A stretch of DNA of 64,000 nt from contig NVXD01000002.1 in assembly GCA_002746415.1 (NCBI GenBank), forward strand, positions 1 to 64,000. The letters run 5' to 3'. Below the pieces are notes generated by a model. It searched no databases. It had not been told where the DNA came from and saw only the letters and a program-made list of their open reading frames with translations. The stretch comes from Flavobacteriaceae bacterium. GTDB taxonomy: Bacteria > Bacteroidota > Bacteroidia > Flavobacteriales > Flavobacteriaceae. A program made the translations under genes and the position numbers. How positions within the stretch are numbered: the first letter of the stretch is position 1; each line of letters starts with the position of its first letter. Of the stretch, positions 34,650-43,932 are shown in pieces.

Positions 34650-36599
34650 ATGTCTACAACAACTCTAAAAGAACCCAATGAGTCATTTCAAATGAAAGAA
34701 TATGATGAATCTCAGAAGTTTGAAAAAATAGCAACAGAAGTATATGATAGCTCTGAAAAAGCATCGCTCTATGTTGCTAAGGAAATTGCAACACTTATTA
34801 AAGCTAGACAAAAAGAAGATAAAAATGTTGTCCTTGGTCTAGCAACTGGTTCCACTCCAACCAAAGTTTATGATTTTCTCGTGAAATTCCACAAAGAAGA
34901 TGGGTTAAGTTTTAAAAACGTCATTACATTCAATTTAGACGAATATTACCCTATGGAAGCAGATTCCATACACAGTTATGTACGTTTTATGAACGAGCAT
35001 CTTTTTGACCATATAGATATTGACAAAAAAAACATTCATGTTCCTGATGGCACCACCGGTAAAGAATTTGTAAGGAAATACTGTTTTGATTTCGAAAATA
35101 AAATAAAAAAATCCGGAGGTATAGACATTCAAATATTGGGGATTGGCAGAACAGGCCATGTTGGATTTAACGAACCTGGCTCCTCCATTGTTAGTAAAAC
35201 CAGAATTATACGCTTAGACCGAGTGACAAGATTAGATGCTGCAAGTGATTTTTTTGGAGAAGGAAATGTGCCCACTAAAGCCATAACGATGGGAGTTGGT
35301 ACCATTATGGAAGCTAGGAGAGTTATTCTAATGGCATGGGGAGAAGGTAAAGCAGGTATCATTAGGCGATCTGTTGAAGGAGAAGTACATGAATCTGTAC
35401 CCGCCACTTTTCTACAGCGTCATACCAATTGTGATTTTATAATAGACCAAGCGGCATCATCTGCTCTAACAAGGGTGAGTACACCTTGGTTGGTAAGTGA
35501 ATGTGAATGGACAGATAAATTGATTAAAAAAGCAACCATCTGGCTTTCCGAAAAATTGAACAAAGCCGTATTAAAACTAACTAATGAGGATTATAACGAA
35601 TATGGAATGGGGAACCTAATTGCTGAAATTGGTTCTGCAGAACATATCAATCTTAAAGTATTTAATCAACTACAACGCACCATAACGGGTTGGCCAGGAG
35701 GCAAACCCCATGCAGATGACAGCAGTAGGCCTGAAAGAGCATTCCCCTTTCCAAAAACTTCCCTTATTTTTAGTCCACACCCAGATGATGATGTTATTTC
35801 CATGGGAGGAACATTATTAAGATTAGTAGACCAAGGACATAATGTGCACGTGGCATACCAAACTTCAGGGAATATTGCCGTGTTTGATGATGAAGTAATT
35901 CGTTTCATGGATTTTGCCAAAGAAGCGCAACAAGACAATACGGAATTACAAACTCAGGTCAAAAATGTACGCGAGTTCTTAAAAAATAAAAAACCTGGAC
36001 AAGTAGATAGCTCAGAAATTCAACAATACAAAGGATTGATACGCAAAGGAGAAGCGCTAGCCGCTTGTAGGTATTGTGGCGTAGCAGAAGAAAATGCCCA
36101 CTTCCAAAACCTTCCTTTCTATGAGACAGGGACTGTAAAGAAAAAACCTCATTCAGATGCAGACATTCAGATTACCTATGACCTTTTAAACAAAATAAAA
36201 CCGCATCAAATTTTTGCTGCAGGAGACCTTTCGGACCCGCATGGCACACATAGGGTTTGTCTGGAAGTCATTTATCAAGCTTTGGAAAGATTTGTGCAAG
36301 AGGGCGCAGAATGGCTAAATGATTGTTACGTATGGCTGTACCGAGGAGCATGGCAAGAATGGGAGATTTCTGATATGGAAATGGCCATTCCAATTGGTCC
36401 AAAGGATATGGCAAGAAAGAAGAATGCCATTTTTAAGCACCAATCACAAAAAGATGCAGCAATGTTCCCAGGAAATGATGAACGAGAATTTTGGCAGCGT
36501 GCAGAACAACGCAACACAGAAACGGCAAAAAAATACAATGCACTTGGATTGGCAGAGTATGAGGCTATGGAAGGTTTTGTTCGGTATAAATTCAATTAA
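34650..36599 (+). CDS. nagB: Glucosamine-6-phosphate deaminase fused to a PIG-L/LmbE deacetylase-like domain
   Basis: The N-terminal part (about 30-300) is NagB: VVLGLATGSTPTKVYDFLV, ITFNLDEYYPM, IQILGIGRTGHVGFNEPGS, SVPATFLQRHTN. It converts GlcN-6-P to fructose-6-phosphate and ammonia. The C-terminal part (about 370-645) is a PIG-L/LmbE-type Zn hydrolase: LIFSPHPDDDVISMGGTLLRL, with AAGDLSDPHGTHRVC near 530. This 649-residue fusion is the usual form in Bacteroidota. The second domain could deacetylate GlcNAc-6-P and so replace NagA, absent here; that is inference. It is first gene of the recycling operon. Confidence 0.93.
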   Translation: MSTTTLKEPNESFQMKEYDESQKFEKIATEVYDSSEKASLYVAKEIATLIKARQKEDKNVVLGLATGSTPTKVYDFLVKFHKEDGLSFKNVITFNLDEYYPMEADSIHSYVRFMNEHLFDHIDIDKKNIHVPDGTTGKEFVRKYCFDFENKIKKSGGIDIQILGIGRTGHVGFNEPGSSIVSKTRIIRLDRVTRLDAASDFFGEGNVPTKAITMGVGTIMEARRVILMAWGEGKAGIIRRSVEGEVHESVPATFLQRHTNCDFIIDQAASSALTRVSTPWLVSECEWTDKLIKKATIWLSEKLNKAVLKLTNEDYNEYGMGNLIAEIGSAEHINLKVFNQLQRTITGWPGGKPHADDSSRPERAFPFPKTSLIFSPHPDDDVISMGGTLLRLVDQGHNVHVAYQTSGNIAVFDDEVIRFMDFAKEAQQDNTELQTQVKNVREFLKNKKPGQVDSSEIQQYKGLIRKGEALAACRYCGVAEENAHFQNLPFYETGTVKKKPHSDADIQITYDLLNKIKPHQIFAAGDLSDPHGTHRVCLEVIYQALERFVQEGAEWLNDCYVWLYRGAWQEWEISDMEMAIPIGPKDMARKKNAIFKHQSQKDAAMFPGNDEREFWQRAEQRNTETAKKYNALGLAEYEAMEGFVRYKFN

Positions 36600-36672
36600 A
36601 CTTATTCAAGAATAGTTTAAAAGGCATATTTTTAAAGAAAATATGCCTTTTGCATGCCACAAAACCAACTAA

Positions 36673-37947
36673 ATGATAAAAAAAGATAAGGGAGCTTGGG
36701 CTTGGGTTCCAGTACTATACTTTACCCAAGGCATGCCCTATGTTTTAATTGTATCCGTCTCGGTTATCATGTACAAAAGACTAGGAATTAGTAATGCTGA
36801 TATTGGTTTGTATACCAGTTGGCTCTATTTACCCTGGGTATTAAAACCTTTGTGGAGTCCGTTTGTAGATTTAAAGAGCACTAAACGAAATTGGTTTTTG
36901 GGCATGCAATTATTGATTGCCATTGCACTATTGGGGGTTGGTCTTTCTTTACCCACTAATACATTCTTTATCACCTCTTTGGCTTGTTTTTGGATGGCAG
37001 CCTTTGCATCAGCCACCAATGATATTGCCTCCGATGGGTACTATATGCTGGGGCTGACAGAAAAAAAGCAATCATTTTTTGTAGGCATGCGAAGTACTTT
37101 TTACCGCTTGGCTATGGTCACAGGAGAAGGTCTTATTGTCATCATCGCAGGTTATCTCGAAAACAAATATGGCGACAATACGAAGGCGTGGTCATTGACC
37201 ATGGTATGCACTGCATTTTTAATGCTGCTTCTTACGGTTTCAAACTTTTTTGTCACCCCAAAATTCGAATCATCAAAAGAGATACCTAAAGACACCAAAA
37301 AAAACTATGTAGACGTATTTGCATCCTTTTTTAGTAAACCGGGAATAGGGATTGCTTTGGCCTTTATTTTATGCTATCGCTTAGGTGAATCACAATTGGT
37401 GAAAATGGCAGCTCCCTTTATGTTGGACGAAACCTCAAAAGGTGGTTTGGGATATTCAACAGAGAAAATAGGAACCATTTTTGGCACAATCGGAGTAATT
37501 ATGCTCTCCATTGGTGGAATTTTAGGGGGTATCCTTATTTCTAGAGACGGATTAAAAAAATGGATGTTTCCAATGATTCTTTCCCTCAACATCCCTAATA
37601 TACTCTATGCTATATTGGCCTGGACAAAAACCACTAGCATTTATGCAGTAACTGCAACGGTTATATTTGAAAAATTTGGGTATGGGTTTGGGTTTGCTGC
37701 TTTCTTAATGTACCTCATCTATATAGCCGATGGAAAATATAAGACTTCACATTACGCTATCGCAACTGGCTTTATGGCACTAGGAATGATGCTCCCAGGA
37801 ATGGTAAGTGGGTATATTCAAGAATGGTTGGGGTATTCAGGCTTCTTTGTTTGGGTGGTCATCGCTGCTTTACCGGCAATTTTTCTTTTAAAATACATTA
37901 CATATCCTGCGGATTATGGTAAAAAATCGCAAACCGAAAATGAATAA
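36673..37947 (+). CDS. AmpG-like MFS transporter (muropeptide permease)
   Basis: The 424-residue integral membrane protein has about 12 hydrophobic segments. Its start (WVPVLYFTQGMPYVLIVSVSVIM) matches the AmpG pattern with Gly-Met-Pro in the first helix, followed by LYTSWLYLPWVLKPLWSPFVD and ASATNDIASDGYYMLGL. AmpG imports GlcNAc-anhydroMurNAc and peptides. Position between nagB and nagZ/anmK supports that substrate; sugar uptake by another MFS family is the alternative. Its stop overlaps the nagZ start by 8 bp. Confidence 0.87.
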   Translation: MIKKDKGAWAWVPVLYFTQGMPYVLIVSVSVIMYKRLGISNADIGLYTSWLYLPWVLKPLWSPFVDLKSTKRNWFLGMQLLIAIALLGVGLSLPTNTFFITSLACFWMAAFASATNDIASDGYYMLGLTEKKQSFFVGMRSTFYRLAMVTGEGLIVIIAGYLENKYGDNTKAWSLTMVCTAFLMLLLTVSNFFVTPKFESSKEIPKDTKKNYVDVFASFFSKPGIGIALAFILCYRLGESQLVKMAAPFMLDETSKGGLGYSTEKIGTIFGTIGVIMLSIGGILGGILISRDGLKKWMFPMILSLNIPNILYAILAWTKTTSIYAVTATVIFEKFGYGFGFAAFLMYLIYIADGKYKTSHYAIATGFMALGMMLPGMVSGYIQEWLGYSGFFVWVVIAALPAIFLLKYITYPADYGKKSQTENE

Positions 37948-39487
37948 ATTGCAGCATTATGCTGAGGCGACATTAGCCCTTAGCAAAGAAGAAAAAGTTG
38001 GACAGTTTTTTATGCCCGCAGCTTTTATTAATAATACCGAGGAAGAAATTCAATTTATTGAAAACCTCATCAAAAAACATCATATTGGCGGACTTTGCTT
38101 TTTTCATAGTAGAGCAAGTGCCGCAACAAATTTTGAAGGCAAGAAAGCTGTTGTACACAACGAACAAAGTTTTGACACACTAAAAAGGCTTATTGACCGC
38201 TATCAAAAAGCTTCAAAACATCCCCTTTTGATTAGCATTGATGCTGAATGGGGATTAGCGATGCGCGTAGAAAATACACCTCAATACCCATACGCCATTA
38301 CTTTGGGGGCTCTAATCAATAATACAGATTTAATTTACCAAGTTGGGAAAAGTATTGCTCTAGACTGCAAAGTGGCTGGCATTCATTGGAACCTCTCCCC
38401 TGTTGTGGACATCAACAACAATCCTAATAATCCTGTTATTGGCTATCGATCCTTTGGCGAAAACAGAGAAAAAGTAGTTGAAAAAGCCAATGCTTTTATT
38501 GCTGGTACAAAGAGTGAAGGTATTTTGACTTCCATTAAGCATTTTCCTGGGCATGGAGATACGGCAACCGATTCGCACCTTGGGCTTCCTTTGATTGAAA
38601 AATCTAAAGAAGAATTACTGGAGCATGAACTTTACCCCTTTGCTTCCCTTATCAAACAAAATAATGTGGATGCCGTAATGGTTGGACATTTGTCCGTTCC
38701 GGCACTAAGTAATGGCAAAAAAGAGCCAGCGACCATTTCCAAGGCTATTATTGACGGCGTATTGAGAAAAGAACTTGGTTTTAAGGGTGTTGTCATCAGC
38801 GATGCCTTAAATATGCATAGCGTATCCAAAATGTTTCCTGTAAAAGGTGAACTAGAATGGACAGCCTTTGATGCGGGTAATGATATCCTTTGTTTTACGG
38901 AGGATGTTGCTGAAGGGGTAAAAACCATTCTAAAAAACGCAACGGAGACCCAGATTAAAGCAGCTTTTAAACGCATTTGGAAACTCAAAGAAAAAGTACT
39001 AGCCCAGCCATTTTCTGAGAATCAAAAATTGACCAGCCCTGCAGCCCTCAACAAAAAAATAGCACAAGAGAGTCTGACTATGTTTCAAGGAAATGACGAA
39101 AGTATTGCCTCCTTTAGAAAAGATGGTTTTTCAAAAGTTGTTTTGGGAAAAGAAATTGAAAATCGTTTTTTTAAGTCGATTCTTGATGAGACTGAAAATA
39201 AAGATAATGTCCTTGTTGCCTTATTTCCGCCAAAAATAAAACCCAAGGACAATTTTGAAATTCCAGATGCTGACCTAGAAAACTTAAAAAGATTGTTAGA
39301 CACTAAAAATGTAGTGCTCTACCTTTTTGGCAATCCCTATGTCTTAAATATCCTTAATTTTGAGAAAGCCATAGCAGTGGTGATTGCATATCAGGATTTT
39401 GAAGGCTTTCAGGAAAATGCTGGAAACCATTTTTTAGGAAAAACAAAAGCAAAAGGGAAGCTACCTGTGGCTATTGCATTCAAATAA
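37940..39487 (+). CDS. nagZ: GH3 beta-N-acetylglucosaminidase (NagZ-like)
   Basis: NagZ removes GlcNAc from anhydro-muropeptides in the cytoplasm. No signal peptide is seen, consistent with that. The start at 37940 (MNKLQHYAEATLALSKEEKVGQ) is preferred over 37916 because it overlaps ampG by only 8 bp. The signature KHFPGHGDTATDSH carries the Asp-His acid/base dyad and GVVISDALNMHSV the nucleophile Asp. The 515-residue length exceeds the about 340 of enterobacterial NagZ; an extra C-terminal domain (about 350-515) is present, as is usual in Bacteroidota. Confidence 0.93.
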   Translation: MNKLQHYAEATLALSKEEKVGQFFMPAAFINNTEEEIQFIENLIKKHHIGGLCFFHSRASAATNFEGKKAVVHNEQSFDTLKRLIDRYQKASKHPLLISIDAEWGLAMRVENTPQYPYAITLGALINNTDLIYQVGKSIALDCKVAGIHWNLSPVVDINNNPNNPVIGYRSFGENREKVVEKANAFIAGTKSEGILTSIKHFPGHGDTATDSHLGLPLIEKSKEELLEHELYPFASLIKQNNVDAVMVGHLSVPALSNGKKEPATISKAIIDGVLRKELGFKGVVISDALNMHSVSKMFPVKGELEWTAFDAGNDILCFTEDVAEGVKTILKNATETQIKAAFKRIWKLKEKVLAQPFSENQKLTSPAALNKKIAQESLTMFQGNDESIASFRKDGFSKVVLGKEIENRFFKSILDETENKDNVLVALFPPKIKPKDNFEIPDADLENLKRLLDTKNVVLYLFGNPYVLNILNFEKAIAVVIAYQDFEGFQENAGNHFLGKTKAKGKLPVAIAFK

Positions 39488-39489
39488 TT

Positions 39490-40149
39490 ATGGAAAAGGG
39501 AATACAAACATCTTGGAACCAAAATGCACAAGAATGGATAGACATCCTTGCTTCTGATAAAATTGGGTCAAGAACCTACACAAATAAAGCTATCCTTTCT
39601 GTTCTAGCAGCATTGCCAGGGGTTAAAATTCTGGACATGGGTTGTGGAGAAGGTTGGTTGTGCAGGGCCATAACGCAAATAAACAAGAAGGCTGTGGGCA
39701 TAGACGGTACAGTAGATTTACTTGCACATGCCCAGAAAAAAGGCATGGAACCCTACTACAACATAAATTATGCAGCTATTTGTGAAGGAACAGCAATTCC
39801 AGAAGCACCTTTTGATATTTGTACTTTCAATTTTAGCATTTACCAAAAAGACGGACTTATAGCATTACTAAAAAAAATTAAATTATCCCTGAATCCAAAA
39901 GGGCAAATTGTGATACAAACACTACATCCTTATTTTTTAATAGAGAATAGCTACTCCTATGAATCCCAATGGATGGAAGATGCTTGGAAAGGCTTACCTG
40001 GCAATTTTGTAAACGGACATAAATGGTATGCTCGTACATTTGAAGATTGGGCAACTGTTTTTAGTCGAGCCAAGGTGTCCATCACCCAAGTGAAAGAGGT
40101 TTTAAATCAACAGCAAAAACCTATTTCTGTAATTTTCATATTAGAATAA
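39490..40149 (+). CDS. Class I SAM-dependent methyltransferase in the recycling operon
   Basis: The 219-residue protein has a Rossmann methyltransferase fold: motif I VKILDMGCGEGWLCRAI (about 49-65), acidic KAVGIDG loop, DICTFNFSIYQ (about 118) and QIVIQTLHP. It starts 2 bp after nagZ and ends 3 bp before anmK, so it is clearly part of the operon. The substrate is unknown. The closest class by pattern is small-molecule methyltransferases (UbiE/COQ5-like). Whether it acts on a recycling intermediate or is a passenger cannot be decided here. Confidence 0.85.
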   Translation: MEKGIQTSWNQNAQEWIDILASDKIGSRTYTNKAILSVLAALPGVKILDMGCGEGWLCRAITQINKKAVGIDGTVDLLAHAQKKGMEPYYNINYAAICEGTAIPEAPFDICTFNFSIYQKDGLIALLKKIKLSLNPKGQIVIQTLHPYFLIENSYSYESQWMEDAWKGLPGNFVNGHKWYARTFEDWATVFSRAKVSITQVKEVLNQQQKPISVIFILE

Positions 40150-40152
40150 CAT

Positions 40153-41226
40153 ATGCAAAAATATAAAGTCATCGGTTTAATGTCTGGCACCTCTTTAGAT
40201 GGACTAGATTTGGCGTATTGCCATATCTGGAAAAGCAAAGGTAAATGGGATTTCTCCATTGAGACTACTCATAGTATTTCCTATACTCCAGAAATGACCC
40301 AAAAACTAAAAAATGCCATTGCATTGAATGCAGAAGAACTATTGGTTTTTAATAACTGGTATGGCACATGGTTGGGGGAACAGACTAAAAATTTCATTGA
40401 AATTAATCATCTTAAGGTCGATTTTATTGCCAGTCACGGTCATACGGTACATCATAGACCAGAAAAAGGACTGACCTATCAAATAGGTTCAGGCCAACAT
40501 TTAGCGAATGCTAGTGGTCATAAAACAATTTGCGACTTTAGAACAAATGATGTGACTTTAGGCGGACAAGGGGCTCCATTGGTACCAATTGGTGACCAAC
40601 TTTTTTTTGGAGACTATGATTTTTGTCTAAACCTAGGCGGTATTAGCAATGTGTCTTTTCTGCACAACGGAAAACGGGTTGCTTATGATATTGGTTTGGC
40701 AAATATGGTGCTCAACCACATTACGCAAAAGATTAATCTTGCCTATGATAAAGACGGTGTCATGGCAAAAACAGGAGTCATAAATTCCAGTTTACTACAA
40801 AAACTAAATGCCTTGGAATATTACAAATTGCCCTTTCCAAAATCCACTGGTTATGAATGGTTTGTAGAAAAGGTGGCGCCTATTGTGGACAACACTGAAG
40901 CTAGCATTGAAAATTTATTGCATACCTGCATTCATCATCTTTGTGAACAGGTAGCCATACAAATAAAGGAGAACACTACTCAAAAAAGTACGCTCTGGGT
41001 CACTGGTGGCGGCGCTTTAAATAGTTTTTTAATTAAGACGTTACAAGAAAAAGTAGGAAGCAGCATTCAAGTTGTTGTGCCCACTCCTACCTTAATAGAG
41101 TTTAAAGAAGCCTTAGTTTTTGGGTTGATGGGGGTGCTTCGAGCAGAAAATGAGATCAATGTATTAAAATCTGTTACTGGTGCAATAAAAGATTCCTCTA
41201 GTGGGGTGGTGTTTTTGCCTTCATAA
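40153..41226 (+). CDS. anmK: Anhydro-N-acetylmuramic acid kinase
   Basis: AnmK opens the 1,6-anhydro ring of anhMurNAc and phosphorylates it to MurNAc-6-phosphate, the substrate of MurQ. The 357-residue protein starts YKVIGLMSGTSLDGLDLAYC, the ATPase-fold phosphate loop. It has FIASHGHTVHHRPEKGLTYQIG, GGQGAPLVPIGDQLFF, NLGGISNVSF and a late WVTGGGALNSFLI. It is last gene of the nagB-ampG-nagZ-methyltransferase-anmK operon. Confidence 0.96.
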   Translation: MQKYKVIGLMSGTSLDGLDLAYCHIWKSKGKWDFSIETTHSISYTPEMTQKLKNAIALNAEELLVFNNWYGTWLGEQTKNFIEINHLKVDFIASHGHTVHHRPEKGLTYQIGSGQHLANASGHKTICDFRTNDVTLGGQGAPLVPIGDQLFFGDYDFCLNLGGISNVSFLHNGKRVAYDIGLANMVLNHITQKINLAYDKDGVMAKTGVINSSLLQKLNALEYYKLPFPKSTGYEWFVEKVAPIVDNTEASIENLLHTCIHHLCEQVAIQIKENTTQKSTLWVTGGGALNSFLIKTLQEKVGSSIQVVVPTPTLIEFKEALVFGLMGVLRAENEINVLKSVTGAIKDSSSGVVFLPS

Positions 41227-41295
41227 CACATTGATAGATGCACTATTACAATATTATTCGCTGGTCTGGGACTAGTGGCGTACTAAGTAAGAAAC

Positions 41296-41340
41296 ATTAA
41301 ACAACAAACCACGACGCACAGTCGTGGTTTGTTGTTTAAT
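41296..41340. terminator. 20-bp perfect hairpin after anmK
   Basis: Arms 41296-41315 and 41321-41340 are exact complements (containing ACAACAAACCACGAC) with a 5-nt loop GCACA. It lies 69 bp after the anmK stop and probably ends the operon transcript. A strict T-tract is absent, so a processing hairpin or repeat-element role is possible. Confidence 0.6.
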
Positions 41341-41583
41341 AGAGAATGCAAAATGATTGTTATTATTGGTTGGTAGGTTTAAGCTTGTTTGTTTGCTCTC
41401 CCACGCTCCCGCTAGTCTGTGACTAGTGGCGTACCTGCTATGCGAAGTGTGCTGTGCTAAGTTTGCAACTTCGTACCATAAATAGTAAGCAAATGCAGTA
41501 AGAGTCATAAACCGCTCTGCGAAGTTTGCAACTTCGCAGCAACAACAAAAGAATTTCCAATAGTTATTCTCAACCCAAATCTT

Positions 41584-41591
41584 TATTTTTG
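41584..41591 (+). promoter_or_regulatory. -7 box for the udk operon
   Basis: TATTTTTG fits TAnnTTTG and ends 17 bp before the udk ATG. It is the only such box between the repeat region and udk. A -33 TTG was not seen. Confidence 0.4.
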
Positions 41592-41608
41592 AACAAAAAT
41601 AGACCAGA

Positions 41609-42217
41609 ATGTTAATTATTGGAATTGCGGGCGGAACAGGTTGTGGAAAAACAACCGTGGTAAATCAGATCATTAATGAGTTGCCAGATGAAGAAGTGGG
41701 CGTTATTTCCCAAGATTCCTACTACAATGACCTTTCCCATTTAAGTTATGAAGAACGTATAAACATTAATTTTGATCACCCTAGAGCTATAGATTTTGAT
41801 TTATTGACAGAGCATCTAGGCCTTTTAAAAAAAGGTGAAAGCATCAAGCAACCGGTATATTCTTTTCCTGAACACAATAGAACAAAAGAAACCATACTCA
41901 CACCTCCAAGAAAAGTAATGATTGTGGAAGGCATCTTAATTTTGACCAATCCAAAAATCAGGGATATGTTCGATATTAAAATATTTGTACATGCAGATTC
42001 AGATGAGCGACTCATACGCAGATTAAAACGAGACATCACAGAAAGAGGCAGGGATTTAGATGAAGTGCTAGACAGGTATCAAACTACCCTAAAACCTATG
42101 CATAATCAGTTTATAGAACCCACCAAGGAGTATGCAGACATTATTATTCCAAACAACAAATACAACACTGTAGCTGTAGATATCGTACGCACCATTATTA
42201 ATGAAAAATTAGCATAG
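41609..42217 (+). CDS. udk: Uridine kinase
   Basis: Udk phosphorylates uridine and cytidine to UMP/CMP in pyrimidine salvage. At 202 residues it has normal length. The P-loop GIAGGTGCGKTTVV lies at about 5-18, followed by QDSYYNDL, NFDHPRAIDFDLL and VYSFPEHNRTKET. A lid RLKRDITERGRDLDEVLDRYQ is at about 130-150. It is first of a tight udk-ftsB-mutA-scpA series, with 4 bp to the next gene. Confidence 0.96.
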   Translation: MLIIGIAGGTGCGKTTVVNQIINELPDEEVGVISQDSYYNDLSHLSYEERININFDHPRAIDFDLLTEHLGLLKKGESIKQPVYSFPEHNRTKETILTPPRKVMIVEGILILTNPKIRDMFDIKIFVHADSDERLIRRLKRDITERGRDLDEVLDRYQTTLKPMHNQFIEPTKEYADIIIPNNKYNTVAVDIVRTIINEKLA

Positions 42218-42221
42218 CCAA

Positions 42222-42554
42222 ATGGGTTTTAAAAAACTAAAAAAGAAAAAATGGTTCGGAATTGTCACCAACATATATATTTTGGTGTTGACGGTGTTCG
42301 TAGTTTGGATGGCCTTTTTTGACACCAATTCTTTACTCATACATTTAGAGTTGAAAAAAGAGATTAAAAAACTGGAAAAACAGCAAGAATTTCTAAATGA
42401 AGAGATTAAAAAAGACAAGATAATCATGAAAACCCTGTCTAACCCCAAGGAGCTTGAAAAATTTGCTAGGGAACAATACTACCTAAAGAAAAAGAACGAA
42501 GAAATCTATTTGATTGAATACGAAGACAGTGTGAAAACAAAAGAAAATGAGTAA
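42222..42554 (+). CDS. FtsB/DivIC-type septum formation initiator protein
   Basis: The 110-residue bitopic membrane protein has a basic N-terminus (KKLKKKKWFG), one transmembrane helix (about 14-32: IVTNIYILVLTVFVVWMAF) and a coiled coil (about 43-75: LELKKEIKKLEKQQEFLNEEIKKD). The short FARE/YYLKKKNEEIYLIEY C-terminus is typical of the family, where it follows the sequence ELEKFARE. Such proteins link early and late divisome components. It overlaps mutA by 8 bp. Confidence 0.88.
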   Translation: MGFKKLKKKKWFGIVTNIYILVLTVFVVWMAFFDTNSLLIHLELKKEIKKLEKQQEFLNEEIKKDKIIMKTLSNPKELEKFAREQYYLKKKNEEIYLIEYEDSVKTKENE

Positions 42555-43932
42555 AAACGGGCTGTTTGATGAATTTCCAGAAGTTTCTGCTAAAGAGTGG
42601 AAGCAGAAGATTCAGTTTGACCTACAAGGAGCCGATTATAATGACACTTTAGTATGGGAATCACCCGAAGGAATTAAAGTCAAGCCTTTTTACCATGCCG
42701 ATGACCTAAAAGGGGAATCCTTCTTACCTCCAACTGATAACAACAACTGGAATATAGGGCAAGCCATTTACGCTGGTAATGCACAATTAGCAAACAAAAA
42801 GGCTCTGGATGCCATAGCACGAGGGGCAGAAAGCCTAGTATTCACCATTCCCTTCAAAGATATTCCCATAACCCTTCTACTAGAAAATATTGATGTAGCA
42901 AATGTCAAGCTCTATTTTGATTTTCATTTTTTATCTCCAAATTATATAAAATCGGTTCTTGATTTTACGAAAAGTAATGCCTCCAATATCTTTTTGAATA
43001 TTGATATTATTGGGCATTTGGCAAGAAATGGCAATTGGTTCTTCAACTTAAAAAAAGACCATTCGTTTTTAGAAGAAATAATTGGTCTAAAACACAACAA
43101 TACCATTAGTATTGATGTTTCCTTGTACCAAAACGCTGGAGCAAATATGGTACAACAGTTGGCCTACGCCATGGCCCATGCCAATGAATATTTGAATCAT
43201 TTTCATCATGTTATCCCTAGTGGAGTCGAGGGGTCTAATACTATCACCTTTAAAATCGCTGTAGGCAGCAATTACTTCTTTGAGATTGCAAAGTTAAAAG
43301 CAATGCGATTGTTATGGGGTAGTTTGGCATTGGAATACGGAATTAATACAGATTGCCATATTTTGGCTATACCCACCAAAAGAAACAAAACATTGTATGC
43401 TTACAATGCAAATATGCTACGAACCACAACGGAATGCATGTCGGCCGTCTTAGGAGGTGCAGACACCATTTGCAACCTGCCCTATGATGCTATTTACCAT
43501 AAAGACAACGAATTTGGGGAGCGCATTGCCAGAAACCAATTACTACTCCTTAAAAACGAAAGTTATTTTAATGAGGTAAGCAGTGCAGCAGAAGGTTCCT
43601 ATTATATTGAATCCTTAACCCAACAATTGGCAGAAAAAGCATTAATACTATTTAAAAGTATAGAAGCTGGTGGTGGATTTCTAAAACAATTGAAAAGCCA
43701 TACCCTGCAACAAAAAATAAAAGAAAGTGCTCAAAAAGAGCAGGAGAAATTCAATACTAAAACAGAAATTTTGGTAGGCGCTAATGCCTACCAGAACAAG
43801 AACGATAAAATGAAGGATACCATTGAACTCTATCCTTTTGTAAAATCCAAGCCCGTAAAAACGTTGTTGGAACCCATTATTGAAAAACGACTTGCGGAAG
43901 CATTAGAACAAAAAAGACTGAAGGATGAGTAG
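42547..43932 (+). CDS. mutA: Methylmalonyl-CoA mutase small subunit
   Basis: The small subunit of adenosylcobalamin-dependent methylmalonyl-CoA mutase (succinyl-CoA/methylmalonyl-CoA interconversion) has 461 residues and lacks a B12-binding domain. Its TIM-barrel half includes [70 protein letters not shown] and [22 protein letters not shown]. An in-frame stretch VIPSGVEGS (about 222-230) interrupts the normally continuous NHF...TITFK join and is a translated dispersed repeat. It overlaps ftsB (8 bp) and scpA (8 bp), so the three are translationally coupled. Confidence 0.94.
   Translation: MSKNGLFDEFPEVSAKEWKQKIQFDLQGADYNDTLVWESPEGIKVKPFYHADDLKGESFLPPTDNNNWNIGQAIYAGNAQLANKKALDAIARGAESLVFTIPFKDIPITLLLENIDVANVKLYFDFHFLSPNYIKSVLDFTKSNASNIFLNIDIIGHLARNGNWFFNLKKDHSFLEEIIGLKHNNTISIDVSLYQNAGANMVQQLAYAMAHANEYLNHFHHVIPSGVEGSNTITFKIAVGSNYFFEIAKLKAMRLLWGSLALEYGINTDCHILAIPTKRNKTLYAYNANMLRTTTECMSAVLGGADTICNLPYDAIYHKDNEFGERIARNQLLLLKNESYFNEVSSAAEGSYYIESLTQQLAEKALILFKSIEAGGGFLKQLKSHTLQQKIKESAQKEQEKFNTKTEILVGANAYQNKNDKMKDTIELYPFVKSKPVKTLLEPIIEKRLAEALEQKRLKDE
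43210..43236 (+). repeat. Dispersed repeat embedded in mutA
   Basis: GTTATCCCTAGTGGAGTCGA (43210-43229) followed by GGGGTCT matches the flavobacterial short repeat also seen at 4101-4125 (GTTTATCCTGAGTATAGTCG). It is read in frame as VIPSGVEGS. Confidence 0.6.

Larger units (their letters stand above)
41227..41608. repeat. Repeat- and hairpin-rich 382-bp spacer
   Basis: Direct repeats are present: GACTAGTGGCGTAC near 41267-41282 and again at 41421-41434, and AAGTTTGCAACTTCG at 41459-41473 and 41522-41536. Hairpins are CTAGTC/GACTAG (41412-41417, 41421-41426), CTGCGAAGTT/AACTTCGCAG (41517-41526, 41530-41539) and a 20-bp stem at 41296 (own entry). No ORF here looks protein-like. The region resembles REP/MITE-like intergenic repeats. 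It could also hold a structured RNA. Confidence 0.6.

Noticed and set aside
35847-35852. CACGTG as a possible parS core
   Set aside because: The flanks do not match the GTTnCACGTGnAAC pattern, and it lies inside nagB coding sequence.
41272-41508. 78-codon minus-strand ORF in the anmK-udk spacer
   Set aside because: It is made entirely of the hairpins and direct repeats of this spacer and its peptide has no protein-like pattern.
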